This document shows, piece by piece, positions 1-9,027 of a DNA stretch of 64,000 nucleotides. Origin of the DNA: Bradyrhizobium sp. WSM1743 (GTDB taxonomy: Bacteria; Pseudomonadota; Alphaproteobacteria; Rhizobiales; Xanthobacteraceae); NCBI RefSeq assembly GCF_000473065.1, contig NZ_AXAZ01000013.1, positions 62,001-126,000 of the forward strand, written 5' to 3'. The notes beneath the pieces were generated by a model. The model worked only from the letters and a program-made list of their open reading frames with translations. It was not told where the DNA came from and did not search any database. The translations under genes were made by a program, and so were the position numbers. How positions within the stretch are numbered: the stretch's first letter is position 1; every line of letters begins with the position of its first letter.

Positions 1-66
1 GTGCAGGAGCTGGGACAACAGCAGCCCGGACGGCCCGCCGCCGATGATACAGACCTGAACTTTCAT
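1..66 (-). CDS. pobA: 4-hydroxybenzoate 3-monooxygenase, N-terminal fragment
   Basis: Only the first 22 codons lie in the window; the gene runs off the left edge. The protein begins MKVQVCIIGGGPSGLLLSQL, the dinucleotide-binding GxGxxG fold of class A flavoprotein monooxygenases. The exact wording matches PobA, which hydroxylates 4-hydroxybenzoate to protocatechuate with NADPH, FAD and O2. The divergent AraC regulator and the pcaHG genes nearby, which cleave protocatechuate, support this reading. Another flavin monooxygenase cannot be excluded from 22 residues. Confidence 0.65.
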   Translation of the reverse strand, partial: MKVQVCIIGGGPSGLLLSQLLH

Positions 67-152
67 TTTTGCGTCCTCCCGTCGGCACTTTCTTGCAGAA
101 TCGGCGCTGCAAACCGATGGAGGGTTTCGTCATTGTCTTGTACTATTCGAAC

Positions 153-1022
153 ATGAAGAATGCCGCCCCTGCCCCGCCGATCCGGGTCTACAATCTGTTC
201 GGCGAGTCCGGCGATCTGCCTGACGTCGTGCATTGCGAGACGATCGCGTCCCGCTCGGTGCTGCACGACTGGACGCTGGCCGTGCATCGCCATGCCAGGC
301 TGCATCAGGTGCTGCTGATCGAGCGCGGCGGCGGCGAGGGGACACTTGACGGGCGGGTGGTGCCGCTAAAGCCGATGCAGATCGTCAACGTGCCCGTCGG
401 CCACGTCCATGGCTTCCGCTTTGTGCCGGATACCCAGGGCTGGGTACTGACCATCGCCGCCGAGATCCTGGACGAGGCGCTGCTCTCGGCCGAAGGCCTG
501 CGCGGTGTCCTGGCGCAATCGGGCGTGGTGCGCGGCACGCCGCAGATCCGCGCCATCATGAAGCAGATCTTCGCCGAACACGCCGCTCGCGATTTCGGCC
601 GTGCGCACGTGCTCCGCGCCTTGTCGTCGGCCATGATCGGGCTCGTGGCACGTGCGCTCGCGGGCGGGAGCGGCGGCAACGGTACGGCGGAAAGCGGATT
701 ATTCCGCCGCTTCGAGGCACTGCTGGAGCAGCATCATCTGCAGCGCTGGAGCGTCGCCGACTATGCCAAGGCGCTGTCGGTGACCCCGACGCATCTCAAC
801 CGGATCACCCGGGCGGCGACCGGCGACACCGCCTCGCACCTCATCCTCAACCGCCTGATCCGCGAGGCGCGGCGCAACCTCGTCTACACCAACCTGCCGG
901 TCTCGACGATTGCCTATGCGCTCGGCTTCGATGATCCCGCCTATTTCAGCCGGGTCTACGCCGCAGCCACGGGCGTATCGCCGCGCGCGTTTCGCGCGCA
1001 GCTCCATGGCGACGAAGGCTGA
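153..1022 (+). CDS. AraC-family regulator, probably of pobA
   Basis: The protein has 289 residues if it starts at the ATG at 153; an in-frame start at 69 would run almost into pobA. The N-terminal part is cupin-like (HRHARLHQVLLIERGGG), typical of the effector-binding domain. The C-terminal 100 residues are the AraC double helix-turn-helix, with SVADYAKALSVTPTHLNRI and the second motif LVYTNLPVSTIAYALGFDDP followed by YFSRVY. It is divergent from pobA with an 87-bp gap, the usual arrangement of PobR-type activators that respond to 4-hydroxybenzoate. The effector is inferred from position only. Confidence 0.85.
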   Translation: MKNAAPAPPIRVYNLFGESGDLPDVVHCETIASRSVLHDWTLAVHRHARLHQVLLIERGGGEGTLDGRVVPLKPMQIVNVPVGHVHGFRFVPDTQGWVLTIAAEILDEALLSAEGLRGVLAQSGVVRGTPQIRAIMKQIFAEHAARDFGRAHVLRALSSAMIGLVARALAGGSGGNGTAESGLFRRFEALLEQHHLQRWSVADYAKALSVTPTHLNRITRAATGDTASHLILNRLIREARRNLVYTNLPVSTIAYALGFDDPAYFSRVYAAATGVSPRAFRAQLHGDEG

Positions 1023-1373
1023 CGCATCGGACCAAAGACCCGGGGCACGTGTGGTCGACGCCCACGTTGCGAGCCGCGATGGCTCTGCTTGCCACTTACC
1101 TTCGTATATGGCGCCCCATCCTTTGGATAGAGGCCCTTTACCTCCGTACAATTGAGCAGGGGATGCGAACGCCTTAGCGTGACTGCATTCGGCGCCCTGG
1201 CGCTGGTGGCATGGAACTTCCTCCCTAACCTCGGCGCAAGACGGCCAACCCTGTCCGGTCGTCTGCGCCGCTTTTTCAGCAAGCCATCGGCGCCTTCAGT
1301 ATTTTCCGGCCGACACACCGCGCCATTTCGGCTGGACCGTCAGCTTTCGTGCCGACCTGGGGATTTGTGCATA
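1023..1373. other. intergenic stretch without a recognised gene
   Basis: No supported gene is visible. An upstream extension of the next reading frame is open from 1152, but it lacks family similarity before the MSSFGK start at 1374. Confidence 0.5.
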
Positions 1374-1985
1374 ATGTCTTCGTTTGGGAAGATCGCGCTC
1401 TTCATCGACGGCTCCAATCTCTATGCCACCGCCAAGGCGCTCGGCTTCGACATCGATTACAGGCGCCTGCTCAGTGAATTTCAGAGCCGAGGTACGCTGC
1501 TCCGGGCCTTCTACTATACGACCGTCATCGAGGATCAGGAATATTCGTCGATCCGCCCGCTGATCGATTGGCTCGACTACAACGGATTCACCGTCGTCAC
1601 CAAGCTCACCAAGGAGTTCGTCGACGCCACCACCGGCCGTCGCAAGGTGAAGGGCAGCATGGACGTGGATCTCGCCGTAAGCGCGATGGAGCTCGCCCAG
1701 CATGTCGATCAGATCGTGTTGTTCTCGGGCGACGGGGATTTCCGTTCGCTGGTGGAAGCCCTGCAACGCCGCGGTGTCCGCGTCACGGTCGTTTCCACAC
1801 TCTCCACTCAGCCGCCCATGGTCGCCGACGACCTGCGCCGGCAGGCGGACGTCTTCATTGATTTGGCAGACCTGAGACCAAAATTGGGGCGCGATCCGGT
1901 CGAGCGGCCGGGATCGCGCGAGCTGCGGCAGCCACCGCAATTCCTCGCGCGCGGAACGATCAAACGCGACGACCGGGTCGAGTGA
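1374..1985 (+). CDS. NYN (LabA/DUF88-type) PIN-like nuclease domain protein
   Basis: This 203-residue protein opens with ALFIDGSNLYATAKALGFDI, the NYN-domain acidic motif. It continues with KGSMDVDLAVSAMELA and IVLFSGDGDFRSLVEALQRRG, which carry the conserved aspartates of the metal-dependent nuclease centre. NYN proteins are predicted ribonucleases of the PIN-like fold; the substrate here is unknown. The start at 1374 is chosen because homology begins at MSSFGKIA. The last 40 residues are charged and low in complexity. It stands alone between the pob and pca blocks. Confidence 0.85.
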   Translation: MSSFGKIALFIDGSNLYATAKALGFDIDYRRLLSEFQSRGTLLRAFYYTTVIEDQEYSSIRPLIDWLDYNGFTVVTKLTKEFVDATTGRRKVKGSMDVDLAVSAMELAQHVDQIVLFSGDGDFRSLVEALQRRGVRVTVVSTLSTQPPMVADDLRRQADVFIDLADLRPKLGRDPVERPGSRELRQPPQFLARGTIKRDDRVE

Positions 1986-2009
1986 CCCTGCGAGACGGCC
2001 TCCGAACAC

Positions 2010-2636
2010 TCACACGTCGAAGAACACCGTCTCCTCCAGCCCCTGCAAATTGATCGTGAAGGAGTACACGACCTTGCCGGAGCGCTCGCTGCGCGTCGCG
2101 ACCAACGTCTTGCGGCGAAGCGGCGGCTCGATCAGGTTGAGCACGGGATCGGCGGCATTGGCCGCCTCTTCATCCGAGAAGTAGAGCCGCGTGTTGAGGC
2201 CGATGTTGATGCCGCGCGCGACGATCCAGACATTGACGTGCGGTGCGCATTTGCGGCCCGCCTTGTCGGTGATCGCGCCCGGCTTGATGGTCTCGAAGGT
2301 GACGAGGCCGCTGTCGAAGTCGGAACCGGCACGGCCCCAGCCGCGAAACTCTTCCTCCAGCGCGCCGGCCGAGCGATCGGCCGGATGGTTGTAGCGGCCG
2401 GCCGCATTGGCTTGCCAGATCTCCAGCAACACGTCGCGCAGCGGCGTGCCGGTGCCGTCGAGCACCCTGCCTTCCAGCGTGATGCGTTCGCCCTTGGTGT
2501 TCGACGTCACCAGCACGTTGGAGAAGTTCTTCTCGAAGATGTCGAAGCCGGCCATCGCCGGGATCAAGCCGATATGGACGTAGGGCCCTGCCGTCTGCGA
2601 GGCGGTTTCCTTGAGATAGTTGAGCGGCTGCGGCAT
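2010..2636 (-). CDS. pcaG: protocatechuate 3,4-dioxygenase, alpha subunit
   Basis: This 208-residue intradiol dioxygenase subunit contains LEGRVLDGTGTPLRDVLLEI, WQANAAGRYNHP and the APHVNVWIVARGINIGL segment. With PcaH it forms the non-haem Fe(III) enzyme that opens protocatechuate to 3-carboxy-cis,cis-muconate in the beta-ketoadipate pathway. The alpha subunit lacks the metal-ligand set and completes the active site. It begins 5 bp after the pcaH stop and is surely cotranscribed. Length is normal for the family. Confidence 0.95.
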   Translation of the reverse strand: MPQPLNYLKETASQTAGPYVHIGLIPAMAGFDIFEKNFSNVLVTSNTKGERITLEGRVLDGTGTPLRDVLLEIWQANAAGRYNHPADRSAGALEEEFRGWGRAGSDFDSGLVTFETIKPGAITDKAGRKCAPHVNVWIVARGINIGLNTRLYFSDEEAANAADPVLNLIEPPLRRKTLVATRSERSGKVVYSFTINLQGLEETVFFDV

Positions 2637-2641
2637 GGGCT

Positions 2642-3481
<840 letters not shown>

Positions 3482-3511
3482 TCATGGGCCGGCCTATTCC
3501 ACAGATAAATA

Positions 3512-3547
3512 GATCGATTATAATATATTGCATGAATGAAATCGATC
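3512..3547. promoter_or_regulatory. 8-bp inverted repeat across the LysR start codon
   Basis: GATCGATT at 3512-3519 is the reverse complement of AATCGATC at 3540-3547. The arms are 20 bp apart, AT-rich in between, and straddle the ATG at 3532. It may be an operator for the divergent LysR regulator or pcaH. LysR boxes are usually shorter T-N11-A motifs, so the assignment is tentative. Confidence 0.35.
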
Positions 3548-4452
3548 GTTTGGCCCTCGACGGCCACGCCCTCCGGCTGTTCCTCGCCGTGCTGGAGGAA
3601 GGCTCGGTCACGGCGGCCGCAACACGCCTGGGCCTGACGCAATCCGCCGTCAGCCACGCCCTGAACAAGCTGCGGCGGATCGCAGGCGATCCGCTGTTCG
3701 CCAAGTCCGGCCGCGGCATCGTTGCGACGGCCCATGCCCAGGCGCTGGCCGACAAGGCACGCGCGCTGATCGACGAGATGCGCAGCTTTGCCGGCGGCGT
3801 CAGCTTCGCGCCGGCCCAGGCCCAGCTGTCGCTGACGATCGCCGCCAACGACTTGCAGCGCGACCTGCTGCTGCCGCGCTTCTTCAGCCATGTCGCCGGC
3901 CAGGTGAAGAGCTTGAACCTGCGCGTGATCCCCTCGCAATCGCCCTCGCCTGCGATGCTGCGCGAGAACCGCTGCGATCTCCTGATCACGCCGCTGCCGC
4001 CATCCGGCGTCGACATCGTGCAGAAGCGGCTGCTGAGGGATCACTACATCTGCTACTACGATGCAAAGGCACGTGCCGCGCCGGCCAGCCGCAACGCTTA
4101 TCTCGCGGCGCGTCACATCACAGTGGTCTATACCGATAATGAGCGCCTCGACTTCGACCGCCGGCTGGCCGCGAACGGGCTCCACCGCGACATCGCGATC
4201 TCCGTGCCGAGCTTCTCGGGCGTGCCGTCCTTCCTGCGCGGCTCGCATATGCTTGCGAGCATGCCGAGCCTGCTCGCATCCGGCGTAATGCGCGGTTTTG
4301 CGCAAACGCCGATACCGCTCGCGTCCCGCGCGCGGACCCTGGCCGAGCTGCCGATGTTCATGGTCTGGCACCAGCGCTACCAGAAAGACCCGGCCCATCG
4401 CTGGGTCAGGAGCCAGCTCGAGGCCGTCGCGGCGACGGCCGCCAAGTCCTGA
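3532..4452 (+). CDS. LysR-family regulator, divergent from pcaHG
   Basis: The 306-residue protein has the N-terminal LysR winged helix (LRLFLAVLEEGSVTAAATRL, QSAVSHALNKLRRIAGDPLF) and a C-terminal effector domain of normal length. The start at 3532 gives MNEIDRLALDG, just ahead of the HTH. Its position divergent from pcaHG suggests it controls that operon in response to a pathway intermediate, as PcaQ does. Its effector domain looks closer to the NodD/SyrM-like branch (DLLITPLPPSG, MFMVWHQRYQKDPAHRW), so I do not give it the pcaQ name. Confidence 0.85.
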   Translation: MNEIDRLALDGHALRLFLAVLEEGSVTAAATRLGLTQSAVSHALNKLRRIAGDPLFAKSGRGIVATAHAQALADKARALIDEMRSFAGGVSFAPAQAQLSLTIAANDLQRDLLLPRFFSHVAGQVKSLNLRVIPSQSPSPAMLRENRCDLLITPLPPSGVDIVQKRLLRDHYICYYDAKARAAPASRNAYLAARHITVVYTDNERLDFDRRLAANGLHRDIAISVPSFSGVPSFLRGSHMLASMPSLLASGVMRGFAQTPIPLASRARTLAELPMFMVWHQRYQKDPAHRWVRSQLEAVAATAAKS

Positions 4453-4557
4453 TATCAAAGTCCTGATATCAAGCGCAGACATCGGGTGCCGCCATCCGCA
4501 AGACTGCCCTTCCCAAACCCACTGGTTGCGCAAGGGGAGCCGCGCTAAAATCCTCTC

Positions 4558-5862
4558 ATGACAGTGACCGACATTGCGAGCCGGACCTACAATCACAGCT
4601 GGCGGCTGGATCCCATCATCCGCAGCCTGCTTGATACCGACTTCTACAAGTTATTGATGTTGCAGATGATTCGGGAGGATTACCCGAGTCAGAAGGTGAC
4701 CTTCTCGGTCATCAACCGCTCGCGCCATGTGCGGCTCGCCGAGATCATCGACGAGGGCGAGCTGCGCGCCCAGCTCGACCACGCCCGCACCATCCGCTTC
4801 AGCAAGAAGGAGCTGATCTGGCTGGCCGGCAACACCTTCTACGGCAAGACCCATATGTTCTCGGCGGACTTCATCCGCTGGCTGGCGGAATTCCGCCTTC
4901 CTGAGTACGAGCTGCGCAAGGTCGAAGGCCAGTACGAGCTGCATTTCCATGGGCCCTGGACCCACACCACGATGTGGGAGATTCCGGCGCTTGCGATCCT
5001 CAACGAGCTGCGCTCGCGTGCGGCGATGAAGGGCCGCGGCCGCTTCGAGCTCGACGTGCTCTACGCCCGTGCCAAGGCGAAGCTGTGGACCAAGGTGGAG
5101 CGGCTGCGCAAGCTCGAGAACTTGCGGCTGTCCGACTTCGGTACCCGCCGCCGCCACGGCTTCCTCTGGCAGCGCTGGTGTGTCGAGGCGGTGAAGGAAG
5201 GCCTCGGCTCCTCCTTCATCGGCACCTCCAACGTGCTGCTCGCGATGGACAACGATCTCGAAGCCATCGGCACCAACGCGCATGAGCTGCCAATGGTCGC
5301 AGCCGCGCTCGCCAGGGACGATGAGGAATTGCGCTGGGCGCCTTACCGCATCCTCGACCAGTGGCGCCAGACCTATGGCGGCAACCTCCTGATCGCGCTG
5401 CCCGACGCCTTCGGCACCAAAGCCTTCCTGCGCGATGCGCCGGAATGGGTCGCCGACTGGACCGGCTTCCGCCCCGACAGCGCGCCGCCGATCCAGGCCG
5501 GCGAGGAGATCGTCGCCTGGTGGCAGAAGAAGGGCCGCAATCCCAAGGACAAGCTGCTCGTCTTTTCCGACGCGATGGACGTCGGCTCGATCGAAGAGAC
5601 CTATCAGCACTTCGCCGGGCGTGTGCGGCTCTCCTTCGGCTGGGGCACCAATCTCACCAACGACTTCGTCGGCTGCACGCCGGACGGCTCGTTCGATCTC
5701 GATCCGATCTCGCTGGTCTGCAAGGTGTCGTCGGTCGACGGACGTCCGGCCGTCAAGCTCTCCGACAATCCGGAGAAGGCGACCGGCCTTCCCTCGGAGA
5801 TCGAGCGTTACCTGCGCGTGTTCGGCGACGCCGGTCGCGTGCGCAAGCCGGTGCTGGTGTAA
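4558..5862 (+). CDS. pncB: nicotinate phosphoribosyltransferase
   Basis: This 434-residue enzyme couples nicotinate and PRPP to nicotinate mononucleotide in NAD salvage. Typical NAPRTase wording is visible: [15 protein letters not shown] near the N-terminus, [18 protein letters not shown] in the middle, [20 protein letters not shown], and [16 protein letters not shown] near the C-terminus, which forms the phosphate-binding loop. Length and full domain coverage are normal. It is monocistronic and followed by a repeat-rich stretch. Confidence 0.95.
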   Translation: MTVTDIASRTYNHSWRLDPIIRSLLDTDFYKLLMLQMIREDYPSQKVTFSVINRSRHVRLAEIIDEGELRAQLDHARTIRFSKKELIWLAGNTFYGKTHMFSADFIRWLAEFRLPEYELRKVEGQYELHFHGPWTHTTMWEIPALAILNELRSRAAMKGRGRFELDVLYARAKAKLWTKVERLRKLENLRLSDFGTRRRHGFLWQRWCVEAVKEGLGSSFIGTSNVLLAMDNDLEAIGTNAHELPMVAAALARDDEELRWAPYRILDQWRQTYGGNLLIALPDAFGTKAFLRDAPEWVADWTGFRPDSAPPIQAGEEIVAWWQKKGRNPKDKLLVFSDAMDVGSIEETYQHFAGRVRLSFGWGTNLTNDFVGCTPDGSFDLDPISLVCKVSSVDGRPAVKLSDNPEKATGLPSEIERYLRVFGDAGRVRKPVLV

Positions 5863-5903
5863 GGTGGAGTCGCATTAGGTCCAATCGATTGCCGCGGGCT
5901 CGC

Positions 5904-6117
5904 TCACCTCTCCCGCTCTCGTCCGCCGAAGCCGTGGCGAAGGCGGATGCGAGAGAGGCGAAGGCCGCCTTCGGCGGCCGTCAACTCAAGAGACGCCGAG
6001 GCAAAGCCTCGGCTATGGCGAAGCGCCGGGTGAGGGCTCTCCCCACTAGGGGATTGTCCCATTGCGGAAGCACCCTCTCCCCAACCCTCTCCCGCAGGCG
6101 GGAGAGAGAGCCCACCT
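5904..6117. repeat. mosaic of palindromic GC-rich repeats (copy 1)
   Basis: The stretch after pncB is a chain of nested inverted repeats, for example GGCCGCC-TTC-GGCGGCC, CGAGGCAAAGCCTCG and CTCTCCCGCAGGCGGGAGAG. It contains GGGTGAGGG and CCCTCTCC phrases that recur at 38.6 and 53.4 kb. It lies between pncB and the diguanylate cyclase and may act as a terminator. No gene is supported here. Confidence 0.7.
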
Positions 6118-6407
6118 TCGCCGTTGCGGCTATCGAGCCTTATCTCATCACGCTTTAGCTGCGGAGCGGACTTCCCTATATCGAGTAAACCGCGCACGAT
6201 GAATGCGAGGCATTGGCTCACCGATGCCGCGCCAGTTCCGTTCGACCGGCATTTGAGGCGATCTGCGCGCATCCACTTCACGGCGCTTTCACCCTGCGAC
6301 GCAGTCGCTTGCGCTTTTCAGGTCGAGTTCAGCAACATTCTCCTCTACTTTGCGTTGCAGGCGCGCAACGCTCCGCTGGGATCGTTGATCGATTTGGGGA
6401 ATGCAGG

Positions 6408-7721
6408 GTGTCTCGCAGAACAGCGACCTCGACGAAGGGACATAGTTTCCTTCACGTCATCAAGCTCGTCTCGCCTTTCGTGATGGTCGTCGTGCTCCAG
6501 GCGGCGGTCGCGGGATTCAGCCTCGAGGTGATGTCCTCGGTCCGCGCCTATGTCGCCGGCGAAGCGTTGTGGTCGCGCTCGCAGAAGAACGCCGTCTATT
6601 TCCTCAATCGCTATCTGCATTCGGGCGAGCAGAGCCAGTTCGCGCAATATCAGGCCTCGCTCGCCGTTCCCATCGGGGACGAGTTCGCGCGCTGGGCGCT
6701 CCAGCGCGATCCGGTCGACGTCGAGGCGGCCCGCATCGGCTTCCTGCAAGGCGGCAACCATCCCGATGACGTCCCGGGACTGATCTGGCTGTTTCGCTAC
6801 TTCAACCGCGTCAGCTTCCTCCAGGAAGCGATCCGTGAGTGGGCAGCCACGGATCCCATACTGCTGGAGCTGAGCGTCTTCGGCGAGGTGATCCGGTCTG
6901 AGCTGGCGAGGGGCCCCATTCAGGACGACGGCCGCCTGCACTTCCTGTCGTCCCGGCTCTCGGAGCTCAACGCGCAGTTCACTGTTCATGCCAAGCGGTT
7001 CTCCACCGTCCTCGGTGAGGGCTCCCGTGCCATCAAGGTGACGCTGACGTTCGTCAACATCGTCACCGCCGCAACGCTGATCCTGCTCCTGATCTGGCAC
7101 ACGCGCCGATTGGTGCTGCAGCGACAGACCTTCGAAGACGCCCTGCATGCCGAGAAGGAGCGCCTCGCCTGGCAGGCATCGCACGATTGGCTGACCGGCC
7201 TTTCCAATCGCCGCGCCTTCGAGGCGCGCCTGCAAGGCGAGCTGGACAATGCCGCGGCAGGTCCGCTCGCCCTGATCCTGCTCGACCTCGACCAGTTCAA
7301 GAACGTCAACGACAGTTGCGGCCATCTCGCGGGCGACCGCCTGCTCTGCCAGATCGCGCGCCTGTTGCAACACGACAGGCAGTCGCTTGATCTGGTGGCC
7401 CGGCTCGGCGGCGACGAGTTCGGCCTGATCCTGCCGCAGTGCGCGCCATCAAACGCCGTCGACATCGCCGAACGACTGCGACGATCGCTCGAACTGTTCA
7501 GCTTCGCCTGGGACGATCGCTGCTTCGCGGTGACCGCCAGCATCGGCGTCGCCTGCATCACCGACCGCAACACCACGCTCGAGGATGCGATGCGGCGCGC
7601 GGATGCCGCCTGCTACCGCGCCAAGGACAAGGGACGCAACCGGGTTCAGGTCGAGAGCGGAAGACCGGGCGTCGTTACCGTCGCCGCCGCGCTCCGGCCG
7701 CGCGAGGCAGCGCGCGCCTGA
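6408..7721 (+). CDS. membrane-bound diguanylate cyclase (GGDEF)
   Basis: The protein has 437 residues from the GTG at 6408, which has GGGGA 7 bases upstream. A longer in-frame extension exists but lacks family features. Membrane segments lie near residues 18-40 (LVSPFVMVVVLQAAVAGFSL) and around 290 (VNIVTAATLILLLIW), flanking a periplasmic sensor region of about 240 residues that I do not recognise. The C-terminal half is a GGDEF domain with LTGLSNRRAFEARL, LDLDQFKNVND and an intact RLGGDEFGLIL active site, so it should make c-di-GMP. No EAL domain follows. Confidence 0.9.
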   Translation: MSRRTATSTKGHSFLHVIKLVSPFVMVVVLQAAVAGFSLEVMSSVRAYVAGEALWSRSQKNAVYFLNRYLHSGEQSQFAQYQASLAVPIGDEFARWALQRDPVDVEAARIGFLQGGNHPDDVPGLIWLFRYFNRVSFLQEAIREWAATDPILLELSVFGEVIRSELARGPIQDDGRLHFLSSRLSELNAQFTVHAKRFSTVLGEGSRAIKVTLTFVNIVTAATLILLLIWHTRRLVLQRQTFEDALHAEKERLAWQASHDWLTGLSNRRAFEARLQGELDNAAAGPLALILLDLDQFKNVNDSCGHLAGDRLLCQIARLLQHDRQSLDLVARLGGDEFGLILPQCAPSNAVDIAERLRRSLELFSFAWDDRCFAVTASIGVACITDRNTTLEDAMRRADAACYRAKDKGRNRVQVESGRPGVVTVAAALRPREAARA

Positions 7722-7736
7722 CGCGGGTCGCCGCTG

Positions 7737-8372
7737 TCACCGCATAGGCAGAATCCCGAGCCCTCTGAGATGGACGTCGACGAACTGTTCGATCTGCTGG
7801 CGCAGCATCTGCGGCGGCACGGCCACCATGCGCTCCTCGAGGCCGAGCGAGATGATGCCATGCACCGCGGAAAACAGCGTGCGCGACAGCAGCGCGATCT
7901 TCACGTCATCCGCATCCGGCAATAGCCGCACCAGGGGTGGATGCATCAGCGCGAACGCATCCATCACCATCTGAAGGATGTCGTCCGGATAAGGTCGATC
8001 GTCCTCCATCCGATGCTCGAACAAGGAGCGCAGCAGATTGGCGTGTCCCGCAAAAAAGTCGAGATAGGTCTGGGCAAGCCCATAGAGCTGGCGAACCGGA
8101 TCCTCGGCAGGAACACCCCGGAGCCGCGCCGTGAGCGCCTGTACCGTCTCCCGATTGACGGTCAGGATCACCCCGTCGAAGTCGCCGAACTCGTTATAGA
8201 CGCTGCCAACCGAACAGCCGGCCGCCTCGGCCACGTCCCGAACCTTCAATGATCTCAGCCCGTTAGCTGAGATGATGCCGCGGGCGATCTCCACGATCTG
8301 GAGCCGGCGCCGAGATTTTTTTTGGTCACGCGGCGAATCTTCTTGAACATTGTTCATTTTCAAGCTACTCAT
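7737..8372 (-). CDS. TetR-family repressor
   Basis: The protein has 211 residues from the ATG at 8372, with an alternative ATG at 8357 (MNNVQEDS). The helix-turn-helix is KVRDVAEAAGCSVGSVYNEF near residues 45-65. The C-terminal ligand domain includes LRSLFEHRM and ALLSRTLFSAVHGIISLGLE. Two copies of the palindrome TGAACATTGTTCA flank the starts: one overlaps the 8357 start codon and one lies just upstream of 8372. This points to autoregulation and control of the divergent genes, possibly including the Aas fusion. The ligand is unknown; a fatty-acid derivative is a guess from context. Confidence 0.88.
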   Translation of the reverse strand: MSSLKMNNVQEDSPRDQKKSRRRLQIVEIARGIISANGLRSLKVRDVAEAAGCSVGSVYNEFGDFDGVILTVNRETVQALTARLRGVPAEDPVRQLYGLAQTYLDFFAGHANLLRSLFEHRMEDDRPYPDDILQMVMDAFALMHPPLVRLLPDADDVKIALLSRTLFSAVHGIISLGLEERMVAVPPQMLRQQIEQFVDVHLRGLGILPMR

Positions 8373-8386
8373 GTGAACATTGTTCA
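8344..8386. promoter_or_regulatory. paired TetR operators
   Basis: TGAACATTGTTCA occurs perfectly at 8344-8356 and again at 8374-8386. Centres are 30 bp apart, about three helical turns. Each is a 6-1-6 perfect palindrome. They lie at the 5' end of the TetR gene and upstream of the 87-residue ORF at 8409. Confidence 0.8.
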
Positions 8387-8408
8387 AATTAACCCGGAGA
8401 CCTGGAAA

Positions 8409-8672
8409 ATGCAAACCCTCGCTGTTGATATCGCCGCCACCTTCGTCGATGACGCGGGCGCCCTCGTGACCGGCTTCGGCCGGGCCCTGCTGCGGTTCGC
8501 CATGGCGCCGATCAATCGCATCGCCAATGCCTGCGACGTTGCGGGTGTGCTCGCGGAACGCCGGGCGACCGTCCGGATGTGGGCCAATCGCGCCCGTGCG
8601 CCTCACGAGGGCCGGCGGTTCAGCCTGCTCGGCCGCCTCTCGCCCTTTCGCCACCTCTCCCATCTCACCTGA
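8409..8672 (+). CDS. small protein of unknown function, divergent from tetR
   Basis: This encodes 87 residues starting MQTLAVDIAATFVDDAGALV. GGAGA lies 8 bases before the ATG, a good ribosome binding site, and the second TetR operator is 22 bp upstream of the ATG. The sequence is basic and Arg-rich toward the end (RATVRMWANRARAPHEGRRF) with no transmembrane segment. I do not recognise a family. The regulatory position argues that it is a real target of the TetR repressor. Confidence 0.6.
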   Translation: MQTLAVDIAATFVDDAGALVTGFGRALLRFAMAPINRIANACDVAGVLAERRATVRMWANRARAPHEGRRFSLLGRLSPFRHLSHLT

Positions 8673-9027
8673 AGCGCGCACACGTGGATCGGCTCGAATG
8701 CAAGAGCCGGCTGCAAGGATGGACTCACCATGTCTGGACGTGCGCGGCCGATCCGGCGGATTTCAGCGATGCGGTTCAGCCTTTCCTTCATCGCCCGGCG
8801 CCATATCCGGGCGAGCGAGGCCGCTCCACCCGAGCTCGACGCGGCCTCGACCAGATATTTGCGAACCTAACGAGACCACTTGGAGACCAACAGGATCAGA
8901 GGACTGAGGGGACAGAGCAGGCCGGCGATGTCGTTATCCTGCACGCGTTCATCCCAAATGCCTCCGGTCGTGACGTCTCACCGTCAATGTAACAACCTCA
9001 GGCTGCCTTTCCAAAACAGGACTAGTC
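8673..9027. other. intergenic stretch before the Aas fusion gene
   Basis: No convincing coding sequence or structured element is seen in these 355 bases. Overlapping open frames here have no recognisable protein features. Confidence 0.5.
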
